DNA of 64,000 nt from Siniperca chuatsi (GCF_020085105.1 NC_058055.1:9355822-9419821), one strand, 5' to 3'; counted from the stretch's first letter, positions 1 through 12,099 are shown. Numbers and translations: made by a program. Notes: generated by a model from the letters alone, not told the origin.

Positions 1-149
1 GTGGATGCTGTAGCCGTTACAGCCTCGTGTTTCTTATCCATACTGATGAGAACAGTTGTTGATGCAGTTTTCCTGAAAGTATCTGTCCAGTGTCTCGTTC
101 TCACCTCAGTCTTGCACCGGACAGACGCAGAGCTTTCTGAAGATTCTTT

Positions 150-152
<3 letters not shown>

Positions 153-189
<37 letters not shown>
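153..189 (+). repeat. (GT)n microsatellite
   Basis: Uninterrupted GT dinucleotide run in a ksr1 intron. Confidence 0.98.
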
Positions 190-190
<1 letters not shown>

Positions 191-291
191 AGCTAATCCC
201 CACACAGATTCCCAGAGATTATGAGTCATGTCAAAACAGGAAATATTTCCTAGGACTAATGCTCAGAGGTGGCGACACACACACAAACACA

Positions 292-322
<31 letters not shown>

Positions 323-331
323 GTCTCTCTC
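292..331 (+). repeat. (CT)n microsatellite
   Basis: CT run with a short CCTGT interruption, about 100 bp after the GT run. Confidence 0.97.
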
Positions 332-898
332 TCTATTGTGATGGGATGCACATACACAAACAAGCCACATGTTTATCCATAATATCCTGTCTGTTTATGG
401 AAACAAAACAAAAAACTGGCACAAGCAGAAGTAAATACAGCTGACATAGATCAAACGCATCTAACGCACACCCAGGCGATCCTGCTAGTTTATCCTGGCT
501 TTGTACATATTGTACGGTTTTTACAGCAGCACTCTGAAAACAGGTCACAGGTGTGATAGCTGATTGAACAGAACTCAAGATAAAATTAGACAAATGGATT
601 ATTTTTCAAACTGTGATTACTCGTGCGTATGTGCACGTGTGTGTGTATGAACCACAGAACTGGCACTGCTTGGTGCTTCGGTCCTTGTGACTTCAGTCTG
701 GGTGTTAAGGATGACACCCTTGGTATCCTGTGCCAATGCTATTTAGGTACTCCAACGTGCCTCTCCCTAGCCCTTATATAACCTGCCCCAGACAGTATGG
801 TGTTCAAGCGATGCTGTGGGGACCTGCTGTAGTATCCAGTCTAGTTTTTGCCAATATACAGGACGTACTGATACTTTTTTTGCTTTCCCTCTATCCAG

Positions 899-3800
899 GT
901 GTGTTAAAAAGAATAAGTTGCTCCAGAATATGCAAGTCAACGGGAATGGATGTGAGGACTCGCCTTCTCGTTACCCCGTTATGTCTGCGCGCGCGCCTGG
1001 AGTCACCCCAGCTGCCACCACAGCATCTTACACCCTCCCTGGCACGCCAACCCTCCTGGAAGAGCACAGCACCATTAAGAGTGAGTCATGCACGTATATA
1101 CGTTATATATACGTATATATTTTTTTATTTTGCTGATTTGGTGAATATGCATGTTTGACATGTCAAAAAAATAGTCTGATTTAGATTAGAATGTTTATCC
1201 AATATGACCTGTCAAAAATAATACGGATTTCTGGACTAAATAAGCATAGTTTGTTTGTGCAATTGGTTATGAAAAATTACTTTTCCTTTTTCCATATGCA
1301 TTGCAAGCATGTGTGTTTGTGTTTGGGCTTGAATGCGACTGAAGGTTTTGGGTCGAACATCTCCTCAATAACTTCTGTGTGAGGGAATCACATCCCAAAT
1401 GTGGTAGATACCAGTCTTTCTCGACATAACCCAATCCTCCCCATTGATTGTTCTCCCCTTCTTTCCATCCTTCCATCTCTTTCTCCCTTGCTAGATAACG
1501 TAGCAGGGCATCGCAGCTCCCCACAAGCAGTGAGGAGGGACATAGGCCTAGCAGTCACACACAGGTAGATCTTTCTTTTTCACACTATATGTTTTATCCT
1601 AAGCTTATGTCATATTAAAGGAAACAAGATAGATTTGTTATTAATGAAATAACAAATTGACTGTATGAATAATAACTAAACAGTAATGTAATACTGTAGG
1701 TTTAACAGCATTTCTTGTGTTTATGTAGGTTTTCAACAAAGTCCTGGCTGTCCCAGACATGTCAGGTGTGCCAGAAGAACATGATGTTTGGGGTTAAGTG
1801 CAAACACTGTCGGTGAGTTGAGCGCTTTCCATTTAAAGGGTTAGTCACTTAACTTTAAGTATTTTTCATTGACTGAGATAGTAGAACATTAGCACGCTAG
1901 TACGCAGAATAAGGAAACACAGGAGAGGAAGCTCTGACAGGATTTAATCCATGGTCGTGGGAGTGCATGGAGCTGGACTTGAAAGAGTGCATTAGGTGCC
2001 ATATACTGATAGCTACTGGGTCTCTCTTATGCTGCCTACTTTCTGTGCAGGTTAAAGTGCCACAACAAATGCACAAAGGAAGCCCCATCCTGCAGAATCT
2101 CCTTTCTACCAAGTAAGCTTTGTTTTATCTTCAATCTGCAGTTGATGGACACAGTGTATTGTGCATCTACATTGTGACATTTCCAATTTCTCTTCTAGTC
2201 GCCAAAATTCGGAGGACTGAGTCTGTTCCATCTGATATAAACAACCCTGTGGACCGGCCGCCAGAAGCACCGCAGTTTGGCACACTACCAAAGGCCATTA
2301 CAAAAAAGGTAAAAAAGGCTTAGGAGTTCTGCATTACAGCTACTATGACACCTTGATATAAAGTATCTAAAACAATGAAGCCATAAAGAGTTTTGTCTCT
2401 GGCACTCTGGTTTGTAAAATTAAGACCACATTTGCCATAATTTCCATTGGTTCTTGTTGCATAGATGACCTTTCCCTGATCCAATTGTACATGTGTTTGT
2501 TTTGGAGAGAGAAGACAAATAATTCCGCAAGAGATTTTGCCATCGGCATTTCAGTCTTTTCACCATCTGCCCTTTGAAAACATTGTAAAGATTAGTGATG
2601 CTCTCCCTATTTTATGCCATCAAGCAATCCTTATTTCTGCCATAGCACAATCCAGCAGACCTTCCACTGAAATATTATCGACTGGTGCAATCTAAAATGA
2701 AAGTAAAACAAAGTGCAGAAGTCTACTTATATATAATATAATATGACTGATCCATCAACTCTGATTTGTGTTGTTTGCATCCATCCCTGCCCCACCAGGA
2801 TCATCCTCCAGTGCTGAACCAGCTGGACTCCAGCAGCAACCCGTCCTCCACCACCTCGTCCACACCTTCCTCCCCAGCACCCTTCCAGCAGAGCAACCCC
2901 CCCAGCGCCACGCCACCACCCAACCCCTCACCCAAAGGTCATCGGGACAGCCGCTTCAACTTCCCAGGTATCTTACAGAAGCCTGGATACAGAAACACAG
3001 GTGGAAATACACACGTTTAGATACTGTAGCCTGACAAACACAATACTGTACATACTGCAATGTGCATGCTAACATTGTACTCTTGATTTCTCCTCATTAT
3101 TACCACAACCACACGAACACCCTTCTCTTCCCTTCTCTCTCCATATATGACATTAACACTGTAGAACAACTGTGTTATACAAGATCTGTTAATTCAAAGC
3201 TTCTCTAACCAAAGGTCTCTCTCCCTGCCATGCTTGTCGGCCTTTCCCTCTCTTGTTTTTTGTTTATTTTATTTTATTTTTTTTTACAAAAGCTGCCTGT
3301 TACTTTCAGCACAGACAGCAGTTTATCTTCCCTGGTGAGTTGACGGTCAAAGCGTCATGCTGCATTGTTATTCTACCATCGTTACACTGTCCCTGCCGCT
3401 CTCTCTGTCCTCTGCATGTTTGCTTTTAGGGTTGTGGCAGTTAGTGTAGCTATCTTTCACTGTGTGCCAGCACTAGGATTGCATGTTGACACTTAACTGC
3501 CTTTTGACACCATCTGCTGGTGGTAGTGAGAAATTGCATGAGCAGTCATGTTCTGTATGTGGTGGGCCATGATGCTTTCCTCATGGGGGGTGGGGGACAA
3601 AAGAGGGATAGAATTTTTGCTTCTCGCATTCCTTCCTAAACCATCTTATTTGTCTCTACAGATGTCTCCAGTCCTGCTCATTTTCACCCTGATGTCCTCC
3701 AAGACACTGTGTAAGACATTTATATTAAAGTGCTAAATGTACACTCCATTTCAGTAGTTGAATTTTACCTCTCTGATATCAGTTCTCTGTATCACAGCAG

Positions 3801-6800
3801 TGAGATAGAGCAATCAGCAGATGACAGACATGCCGAGCTGGTAGAAGATGAAGATGAAGAGGTAATGTTGTTGTGTATGCAGTCTAGAAAATACACTTTA
3901 GCTCAGGTTTTACTGTCAGTATAATGAAGTTGTTCAGAGTCATATTTCTGAAATGTATCTTGTTGCACATTCTGTTAAATTTTTGGACACTGATGTTGCG
4001 CCCATCAAAGGTAACACAGAGTGTCAGACTCGGATGTCATTATGGAGCGCACTGAGTAATAATGAGCGTAAACAGCCTTGGCAAGCACTGGACTGGTGAC
4101 ACAGGATGCAGAATAGTCTGTTAACCTTAGACAAAGCTGAAAATGGTGGTGTTGACCCAGATCATTATGACAGAGGAACATCTGAATGGATGTTTGTTAT
4201 AACACCAAGATGAGTTTTGAAAATCAGCAGATTGCAGGTTTCCTGTAAATAATTTCAGCATGAATGGCTCACATTCAAGAATAGAAACATTTGCCAGTAA
4301 GTAGTACATCTTCACATGTTACGCACACTTAACTTGACCTTAACTTGTATTTTGGGTAGACTTTATGTTTTATGCACAGTAGATTAACAAAGCCATCACC
4401 ACACTCTTGCAGGAAGGGGAGGAGGAAATTGAGGATGAAGATGAAGACCCCGAAGCGGAGGAGGATAATGAGGAAGAAGAGGAGGAAAATGAGTACGAAG
4501 GGGAAGATGAGGATGACGAGGAGGACATTAGGATGAACGTTGGCTCAGACGGTGAGTGCGATGAGCTGGATGATCTGCCCAGCTCTCGGGGAAACCAGTG
4601 GAAGGGCCCCATCTCCCGCAAGGCGAGTCAGACCAGTGTCTACCTGCAGGAGTGGGACATCCCCTTTGAGCAGCTCGACCTTGGAGAACTCATAGGAAAG
4701 GTGAGGAATCTGACCTAGACGTTGATAGTATACGTATCATATTCCGAAAAGGCACTTTTGCTGAAGTGTTTGTTCATGTAGGGCCGCTGGGGCAAAGTGC
4801 ATAAGGGTCGGTGGCATGGCGAGGTAGCTATCCGACTTCTTGAGATTGATGGGAACAATCAGGACCATCTGAAGCTCTTTAAAAAGGAGGTGATGAACTA
4901 CAGACAGACCAGGCACGAGAATGTGGTCCTCTTCATGGGGGCCTGCATGGCTCCACCCCACCTAGCCATCATCACCAGGTGAGAGCAGAAATATCAAACA
5001 CACCTCTAAAACCCAACTTTTAACCCAAATGCATGTTTTCATCTTCAATTTAATCTTTTCTTCTCTCTCCCTACAGTTTCTGCAAAGGGAGGACACTGTA
5101 TTCAGTTGTTAGAGACACTAAAAACACTTTGGATATTAATAAGACAAGACAAATTGCTCAGGAGATTGTAAAGGTAATTGTTTGGGGGGTTTTTTAATAT
5201 ATTGATGCCATGATTTAAGCACTTAGAAGTGGTGTTAAAGCCATATTTCATGTCCAGAAACTGACTTTTACAACCCTGAAGTTACATGCCAAGAAATATT
5301 TTTATTATAAGTAAAAGGAAATCTGTATTATAAAAAAGCCAAAGATATTAAATATGATGATGTTTATTGAATATTTTTCTGTTTTGGAATATATGTTTAA
5401 TTTTGCTCTTCGTGTCCCAAGTATATGTTGCTAGTTCAGTCCAATTCTTTATGTGCACAGTAGTTACATAAAAAGCCAATGCCACAGCAAAAAGAACACA
5501 ATATTTTGAGTAAACCCATTGTACAAACACGCACAACCGAATTCCTCAGTGTGCACTTTTGAATGATCAAAAATGTGAAGCGGAGCAACTTGAACGTACA
5601 CATCCCTCTCTGAATCAGAGCCTGTATGACAACACTTCATGAACTGTCACTGTTTGTCTTGCTATACAGGGAATGGGCTATCTGCACGCTAAAGGCATTG
5701 TTCACAAAGACTTGAAGTCAAAGAACGTTTTTCATGATACCAATAAAGTCGTGATCACAGACTTCGGGCTGTTTGGGATCTCTGGAGTTGTTCAGGAGGG
5801 GAGGTAAGAAATGCCACTCGAGAGGCCTTAAAAACACAACCTCAGCTGAAGTGCTGTTCACACTATTACCTGGGGGAGGTCCAGTGATTTGTAATAATTG
5901 CTGAGGTCCACAGTGACTCCAGTCCTGCAGGCATCTCTCTTGTTGGCCAGTATTTTTTACAAAGACTGAAGTCTCCTGTTTGTTAAACCTGAATAATTTC
6001 CAGCACACTCTTGTTTTTGAAGTACATTATGAACACAAAGCTTGCTAATTTTGTACACAGGAGTTGGGGATGGATTGCATTTAGTTAATGCATTTTCCAC
6101 TCCAGTTAATGCATCTTTCCACTTAGATTTTCCACTTCATTTGATTTGTTACTGAAAACTGTGTACCTTTTTTATTATTTTTTTTATTTCTATGTTTTTC
6201 AGGCGTGAGAACAAACTTAAACTTCCACATGGCTGGATTTGTTATCTCGCACCAGAGATTGTGCGCAGAATGAGCCCAGGTAACAATGAGGACCGCCTTC
6301 CTTTTTCCACCTCGGCAGATGTGTACGCCTTTGGGTAAGTTCTGCACAGACATGCATCTTACTTAACTTAGTTTAAGCTCTGGAGACCTACTGTTCTGTC
6401 ACACCTGTTTCTGACTGAAAAGAGCTTACTTTACTAAGAGAGTTTCCTGTTTTACAGAATAATTATACTTTTGCTTTGCCCCTTTAAGCACCATTTGGTA
6501 TGAGCTTCAAGCTAGGGACTGGCCAATCACCAACCAGCCTGTGGAAGCTACCATCTGGCAGGTGGGGAGCGGAGAGGGCATAAAGAAGGTCTTGGCGGAG
6601 ATCAGCCTTGGCAAGGAGGTCAATGTGAGTTGCAACAGAAGTGTGTCAGTCATTCACAAAAGTACATGTTTATTCTGCTTGTATAAGAGTGGCAAATAAT
6701 CCTCCACGCTCTAGTGGTGCAAAGATATCAAGATGTTGCAAAACTTTTTAGATCAATCATCATTCATAGTCCACAGTCCAGTGAGTGCAGGGCTCAGTGC

Positions 6801-6978
6801 TTTGCCAGGTGCTCTGACTCAAAGTGGTTTGTCGTCTCAGGAGATCCTCTCTGCCTGCTGGGCTTACGACCTGAGAGAGAGGCCGACCTTCACCCAGCTG
6901 GCCGACATGCTGGAGAAGCTGCCCAAACTCAACCGTAGGCTGTCCCACCCTGGACACTTCTGGAAGTCTGCAGAGTAG
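899..6978 (+). CDS. ksr1: Kinase suppressor of Ras 1, C-terminal ~650 residues (16 exons)
   Basis: Scaffold pseudokinase that assembles RAF, MEK and ERK at the membrane. Exons read from splice sites and phase: 899-1080, 1495-1564, 1729-1812, 2051-2112, 2199-2308, 2799-2967, 3293-3334, 3662-3710, 3798-3861, 4413-4700, 4782-4978, 5077-5173, 5670-5803, 6203-6334, 6489-6624, 6841-6978 (stop TAG 6976-6978). All junction phases are compatible. Visible parts in order: a poorly conserved linker, a C1 zinc finger, a Ser/Pro-rich region with the ERK-docking motif FIFP, an acidic linker, and a kinase-like domain with the family ending [12 protein letters not shown]. The kinase fold has GKGRWG, Arg in place of the ATP-anchoring Lys (VAIRLLE), HKD in place of HRD, and an intact DFG (TDFGLFG), the KSR signature. 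KSR1 is preferred over KSR2 because of [20 protein letters not shown] and the [12 protein letters not shown] block. The N-terminal exons lie before the window. The exon at 899-1080 is the least certain. Confidence 0.95.
1729..2112 (+). CDS. ksr1: ksr1 exons encoding the C1 (CA3) zinc-finger domain
   Basis: Two exons (1729-1812 and 2051-2112), with the first His supplied by the end of exon 1495-1564, encode [13 protein letters not shown]...[14 protein letters not shown]...[12 protein letters not shown]. The Cys/His spacing is that of an atypical C1 domain. In KSR1 this domain targets the protein to membranes and does not bind phorbol ester. Donor sites are CG|GTGAGT at 1813 and A|GTAAGC at 2113; acceptors follow pyrimidine-rich tracts. 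Confidence 0.93.
2199..2967 (+). CDS. ksr1: ksr1 exons with 14-3-3 site and Ser/Thr/Pro-rich CA4 region
   Basis: Exon 2199-2308 encodes RRTESVPSD, an R-x-x-S-x-P type 14-3-3 site equivalent to the phosphoserine-392 site known in mammalian KSR1. Phosphorylation there holds KSR in the cytosol. Exon 2799-2967 encodes the [20 protein letters not shown] block and a poly-Pro stretch, then RDSRFNFP. Human KSR1 has closely similar runs, the strongest reason for choosing KSR1 over KSR2 in this part. Confidence 0.9.
3293..3334 (+). CDS. ksr1: ksr1 42-bp microexon carrying the ERK-docking FIFP motif
   Basis: The acceptor is ...TTTTTTTACAAAAG at 3291-3292 and the donor G|GTGAGT at 3335. Read in phase with its neighbours it gives [18 protein letters not shown] is the F-x-F-P (DEF) motif by which activated ERK docks on KSR1. 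It is too short to be found by ORF length and rests on phase and on similarity to the mammalian [12 protein letters not shown] segment. Confidence 0.88.
4413..4700 (+). CDS. ksr1: ksr1 exon with acidic linker and kinase-domain entry
   Basis: This 96-codon exon opens with roughly 45 residues made mostly of Glu and Asp (plus Gly, Asn, Pro and Tyr). It then runs into [41 protein letters not shown], the conserved segment just before the glycine loop. The acidic part is clearly longer and denser than the matching mammalian KSR1 linker as remembered. The acceptor is CTCTTGCAG at 4404-4412 and the donor K|GTGAGG at 4701. The reverse strand of this exon gives a serine-rich ORF that is only a shadow. 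Confidence 0.92.
4782..6978 (+). CDS. ksr1: ksr1 exons encoding the pseudokinase domain
   Basis: Six further exons complete the kinase-like fold. 4782-4978 holds the rest of the glycine loop (GRWGKVHKG), VAIRLLE and the [16 protein letters not shown] helix/strand. 5077-5173 holds [14 protein letters not shown]. 5670-5803 holds [12 protein letters not shown] and [13 protein letters not shown]. 6203-6334 holds the LAPEIV motif and DVYAFG. 6489-6624 holds [13 protein letters not shown]. 6841-6978 holds [16 protein letters not shown] and the terminus. Retained DFG with Arg replacing the catalytic Lys fits a MEK-binding allosteric partner of RAF and not an efficient kinase. Confidence 0.94.
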
Positions 6979-8971
6979 GTATCCAGAAATGAGGGACAAT
7001 GTGAAGACACTGGACATGTGGGGGGGGGGGAAATAATCCCTTAGTTCTTATTGTGTATCTCCTGGTTCCTTGTGGTACAATGGCTTGTCAGTGATGATCC
7101 TATTAGTCACTGACTCCAAACTCTATAAACAATATAGTTTTTTCAGCTTTGGGGTTAGGGTTGGGGTTACAGTCTTATTTATGAATAAGATTCATAAATT
7201 AGTTTGATATATTTTGAAAATAAGATAAGTAAAATAGGTTTGAAGTATTTCATAATTTCTGTTCATCATCACACATGACCCAAATACGCTCTCTGACACT
7301 GAGCCAAGGCATAGCTCTTCTCAGCTCTGCTGTTGCTTGCTCTGTAATGAAATGTGAACTTTGGGGTTTTTGTATGTAAATGTGAATGTGAATTTTAGAG
7401 TTTAATTTATTAAATGTCCAACAACACTCTTGACAACTGTCTCAAGACAGAAATGCCGTATTTTTGACAGAAAAAAGTATCACAGGGCATGACTGTTGCT
7501 GTCTCATACATGTAGAATTTTGTAATGTTCTAATGCTGCCAGTGTAATTGGATAGTTTGTTGTCATGGAAGTTTCCACTTTTTGTAAATGAGGCTGGCAG
7601 GACAAGTAGAAAAGACAGATGTAAAGTTGTAAATTGCATTTGTATTCATTGCTGTCCTCATGCATGTGTGAGACAGCAGGAGGAAGAGGTTAACTGTGTG
7701 ATCACTCTTTTAAATAATTTCTTCGTTAAGTCACTGTCATCTAGGTATAAATATGGGCCATTTTGTGGCATATCATCTTAAACTGAGTGTAACTGTCCAA
7801 AGTGTGAAACGACCAATTAGAAATGGAGCGGAATACATACAAAAAAATAGTCGGGAGAATTTTTGGACCTAAAAAGTCATGACCAGAAAATATTGGGGGA
7901 TAAAATCATTAAGAACATGCTGTCATCTCCATTGGAGTGTGGTAATCCTATACATTTCTGCACCAAAATGGGTTTCATCCTCTTTTTACCCAGACCAGCT
8001 GTTGCCACATCCTGCTGCCACATGCCATCTACACATTTAAATACATGACTTCATTACAACTTCACATTCACACCATGTTTTCCACTTGTTTTCTGCTTTT
8101 TATTTATGATTTGCTTTTTCACAAACCTCTTATTGTGTTTGCTTCAAGACTGTAAAATCAGTAGTCAAGGGCTTCACTATCAATCCTATATAGTTAAATG
8201 CCAGTTTTGTTTAGCTGGATAATGGGAGAGATGCAAGCATGTTTTCTTTAAAAGAAATCAATACAAATGACTTTAAAGAGAATGATTTAATTAATCTTAA
8301 AAAATAATTTCTTGATTGAACTCACACTGTTTTTATTCAGTGAGTCCTTTTAACTAATCTATGTGTATGTAATATCTTGCTGCTTTTCAAATTATGCTTC
8401 CTTCACTGTAAACCTGTTACACTTTCACTAACCGTCTAACGTTTGTGTTTTCCTTTGCTCTTTTCTCTCTTTTCTTTTTCTCTTTTCTAATCTAGGTTGT
8501 AGCAGTCACTCTGAAACATAAGCAATGCAAAACAAAGCCTGGGTCTGCCTTGCATGCTCCTGTATCCTTAACTCTTACAGGATTGATCAAAGCATTGCCT
8601 CTGCCTGAAACAGACACTGCTTTCACTAATCCACAGTCTGATCTTCCATGTCTAACCGTTGTGTTTTTTTGTTGGGAAGAGAGGATCAGTGGCGTGAGGT
8701 GTGGCGGGGGGGACAGCTGTCGTCCTTCACGCTTTCCGTCCATTCGTCTAATATCTCTTTGCCTTCCTTTTGATTTTGTTCTTTATTGTTGTTCCTGACT
8801 CTGAGGCTTGTGAATAACTGGCTTGTGGTGTCTGTGCTGAGACTGACTGGTGTGCTGTGCTCTGTGCCTGCTGATGGCTGCCCTGTCCTCGGCCCGCTCA
8901 CCTTCTCTGTGCTGCTGTGATGTGGTTGTTCTCGCCGGGGGCCCTGGCCACACGGCTCTTTTTCTCTCTGA

Positions 8972-8973
<2 letters not shown>

Positions 8974-9020
<47 letters not shown>
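8974..9020 (+). repeat. (CA)n microsatellite in ksr1 3' UTR
   Basis: About 23 uninterrupted CA units within the presumed ksr1 3' UTR. In the mRNA it would form a CA-rich element of the kind bound by hnRNP L. Confidence 0.98.
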
Positions 9021-9023
<3 letters not shown>

Positions 9024-9135
9024 CTGCTGGACTTAAAATGGACCCTACTACCAAATGGACCACTTCATTTATCTATGTTTTCCCTGAAGGGGTTGACACA
9101 CGTTTGACAGACTGCTTGAGTGATGTTCTCAAACC

Positions 9136-9137
<2 letters not shown>

Positions 9138-9226
<89 letters not shown>
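9138..9226 (+). repeat. (CT)n microsatellite in ksr1 3' UTR
   Basis: About 44 perfect CT units, a pyrimidine tract of the kind bound by PTB, just over 100 bp after the CA tract. The length and purity suggest high polymorphism. Confidence 0.98.
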
Positions 9227-9228
<2 letters not shown>

Positions 9229-10250
9229 AGTTTTAAATGTTTGTGTGATGGCATGTGCTGAGATGGTCACCAGCCCATGTCTAGACACAATATGCACTTT
9301 GTCAACAGGAAAAAAATAATCATGAACTCTTTTTGTTGTTGTTTAGTTTGGTTTTGAATAGTCATATTTGCAGTGTTTTCTTTTTTCTTCAGGAGGGTCT
9401 CAGAGGCTTGGACAGAGTGATATGCTCACTTGTGTGTTGTCTTTTTGGAGTATGAATTGGTAAATTCACTGTTTTATTGGATGCATTTGAGAAAAGGACA
9501 CTGATGAAGATTTCTGTATGCTAAACGACAGTTGAAATGAAAAGAAACAGGTGAAATATTCCCTTCATCATTCACAATCCACATGGGAATAGAATAATGC
9601 TGGTTTCATTTATGATTAAATGATTTTATAATAATAATGTCCATCCATTGAAGTGTAAAGTGCACCTTATAAGAATATGAGTTATTTAGAAAGATCCATC
9701 TTTGATGAAGTTGAGTGATTTCATTCTCTGCGCAAAAAAAAGATAAATCAGGAACCTGGCGCAAAAGTGTCCTATATCTTCCTAAAACATTACCTCTTGT
9801 GCGAGCTTGTGTATACTGTTTGTGATTGCTGGCTTCAGTTGGCGTGCTTGTATTTGTGTTGTGTGTGGGTGCACGTGCGACTGAGTGAGCGTACTGTGTT
9901 GGAATACGTAGGGTTGGTTTTCGTGAAAGACTGCAGTAAATGTTGTGTTGCAAATCCAGTGGTATGTAATGTACATACATTATTTAATGTACAGCAAATG
10001 AACATGACTCTTCTAATATTTGTATAAACATTTTATATGTAAAATACATCCCAACATTTTTTAATTGGTACTGCTATGGCTATTACAGATGTGTATATAT
10101 ATTTATATTTTTTTCATGTATAAAAGCTGTACAATTTTTTAGAATGGGCCAATACATGTTTTTTTTTATGTTATTGTAAAAATTCATATTTTTGTATTGC
10201 ATGTGACTACCATTCTGTACACGCAGTTTCTGTTTTCATCCATGGAAGAC

Positions 10251-10256
10251 AATAAA
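10251..10256 (+). terminator. ksr1: Polyadenylation signal AATAAA, ksr1
   Basis: Canonical hexamer about 3.27 kb after the ksr1 stop, followed by a GT-containing stretch (TTGTCATGTAACAATAGAGTGGGC). It is the best candidate for the end of the transcript. Confidence 0.7.
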
Positions 10257-10275
10257 ATGAGGCTTGTCATGTAAC

Positions 10276-12099
10276 AATAGAGTGGGCACTGTTATTTCAC
10301 TGTAATGCAGTTATTGCCTTCCTGGCAGTATGAGGTTACAGTATAATTGACGTACCTCAGAATAACTTTGTTTTCTAGTCTCACTTCTGAACAAGAGATT
10401 TATAACAGCATTCCAGTTCCAGTGGTTGGATTATAACTATGTGCACTGGATGCGTACAGTATATAAAAACAAATGCAACAAATCATTCAGGTGCAGATAA
10501 AAAGAACCATGAGCTTGTACTGAGATTTCAGTTTTATAAAACAGAAAAAAGAAATGCCATGAAATATGCAAATTTGAGGAATTTGTAATTTTGATGAGTT
10601 GATTTGGCTTTATCAAAAAATATAGAATAGTTAAGCATACATTTATTTACAACAATAATTCTACATTTTACAATCCAATCAATGGGGTATGTTAGTAAGA
10701 TCAGTAGTGTAGTGGGTAGATGAGTGAAAATAGGCTGGTTGTTCTCTTGCAAATGTGTAGGAAAAAGCTCGCTCCTGCAAGGCTTATACACACATCATAT
10801 CAGGCTATGAGAGCACAACGGGGGGGGGTTCAAGTTCCTAATGGTCCTGCTTGAGAAGTTTAGCCTCCTGCAAACAGAAAAACACAGTTTTGTCAAACTA
10901 CTCTTTCCAGGGTCAATAATGAAACATAAAGCTCATTTGAGTAGAAGATTATGTTTATGCTTGTAGCAGCTGCGTAATGTACAAAATCCCAGTTTGCCTC
11001 TAGGTGGCAGAAAGACCCAACAGAAAGTAAGTTATCTTCAGTCTTTGCTGTTTACAGTTGTGCACATTAAGTTTGGTTAGATCTTTTTTTGTGGCATGGT
11101 TTGCTTTTTTCATTTGTGTATTATGCAATATTCAGGTGTGATAGAGCCCTCTCTATAACCAGTCTATAATCAGTTTATGTGAAAATGCTGCTGTGTCCTA
11201 AATCTGGAAGCCACTTGAACTTGGGAGTTTGTCAGCTGAAATGTCTGGAGCTGCACTGGAATGGATTGTGAGAAATGGGAAAAAAGTGACTGAGAGTTAA
11301 TTTAAACTTCTCTGGATAACTACATATTATCCAGTTCAAAACTGATAACCAGTACAGTTAAGTATCTACATTGTCCAAATCAGGTCTGGACATTTTATTT
11401 TGTTGGCAAAGGCAATGCTTTATAAGCTTCAGAAAGAAACTTGTTTTTTCACATTTGTGTTTATGCAGCTTTTCAGTGATGACTCTAAAAAGTTTAGAAT
11501 ATGAGGCCTTGGGAGCTGCCAGTAAACTGAAAAATACTGCTTGCATTCAGTCCTTGATACCTGTTATCCGTAAGGATGCATCTGAAGTGTGGCTTTGACT
11601 AATAAGAATGATAGACTGATTTCTGTTTGCTGGTATCAGTTCAACAGAAAAGAAAGGACCTTGTATTCTGGCTGATGATGCTCTGCAACCAAAAGCTCTT
11701 TGACTCCAACTGGTACTGGATCACATGATCAGTATTTGATGAGGAGGAAACTGTTTCCTTCACTGGGAGGCCAGACACAGAATGTCCTTTCTTTCCTGCA
11801 GGGCAATTACAATTAGTCATTTGTTTGTTTCTGTTACAAATTTCTGGACCTGCTGATTTAACAATGTTGGATCTTCAGGAATATGTGCAGAACCAGTGCC
11901 ATATACACACACTTATGATCATATCATGTATCAAATATGTTTTAAATTGAAAGGTGATGATTGTAGCAAACCTCAAATTCTCAGAAACATCATCACACAC
12001 TACATTTTTTAAATAATTGTCTCAAACTACAACACATTAAGGTTTCCTATAACAACAAAATTGTTGGGAGGATAATTTATGACAACTCTGGGTTGCAAT
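10276..12099. other. Intergenic, between ksr1 and the LINE nest
   Basis: AT-rich unique-looking DNA. The only gene-like signal is a possible - strand terminal exon at 10849-10879 with an AATAAA on the - strand near 10645. Nothing else recognised. Confidence 0.5.
10841..10879 (-). CDS. Candidate terminal exon of an unidentified - strand gene
   Basis: On the - strand a good acceptor (TTTTCTGTTTGCAG) is followed by nine codons, EAKLLKQDH, and a stop. An AATAAA-type hexamer lies about 200 bp further on (complement of TTTATT near 10643). No upstream exon was found in the following 12 kb and the peptide was not recognised. A chance arrangement is quite possible. Confidence 0.15.

Larger units (their letters stand above)
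1..898 (+). other. ksr1 intron with GT and CT microsatellites
   Basis: No exon recognised before the acceptor TTTCCCTCTATCCAG at 884-898. The stretch contains (GT)n at 153-189 and (CT)n at 292-330. Open frames here are products of those simple repeats. Confidence 0.6.
6979..10275 (+). other. ksr1: ksr1 3' untranslated region
   Basis: From the ksr1 stop to just past a clean AATAAA at 10251-10256 (GAAGACAATAAAATGAGG) there is no plausible further coding exon. The sequence is AT-rich and contains TGTA-rich stretches near the 3' end (about 9960-10240), usual for long vertebrate 3' UTRs. Two long microsatellites lie inside it. The stop codon overlaps a GT-containing context (TAG|GTATCC at 6976), so an alternative C-terminal splice form is possible but no downstream exon was recognised. 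Confidence 0.7.

Noticed and set aside
1..444. Long ORF open at the window edge
   Set aside because: Carried by GT and CT microsatellites, starts at the edge without ATG, and does not join the ksr1 frame.
4370..4621. Serine-rich - strand ORF
   Set aside because: Exact shadow of the acidic GAG/GAT-rich ksr1 exon on the + strand.
9038..9319. Ser-Leu (and - strand Glu-Arg) repeat ORFs
   Set aside because: Translations of the CT microsatellite; no start, splice or family support.
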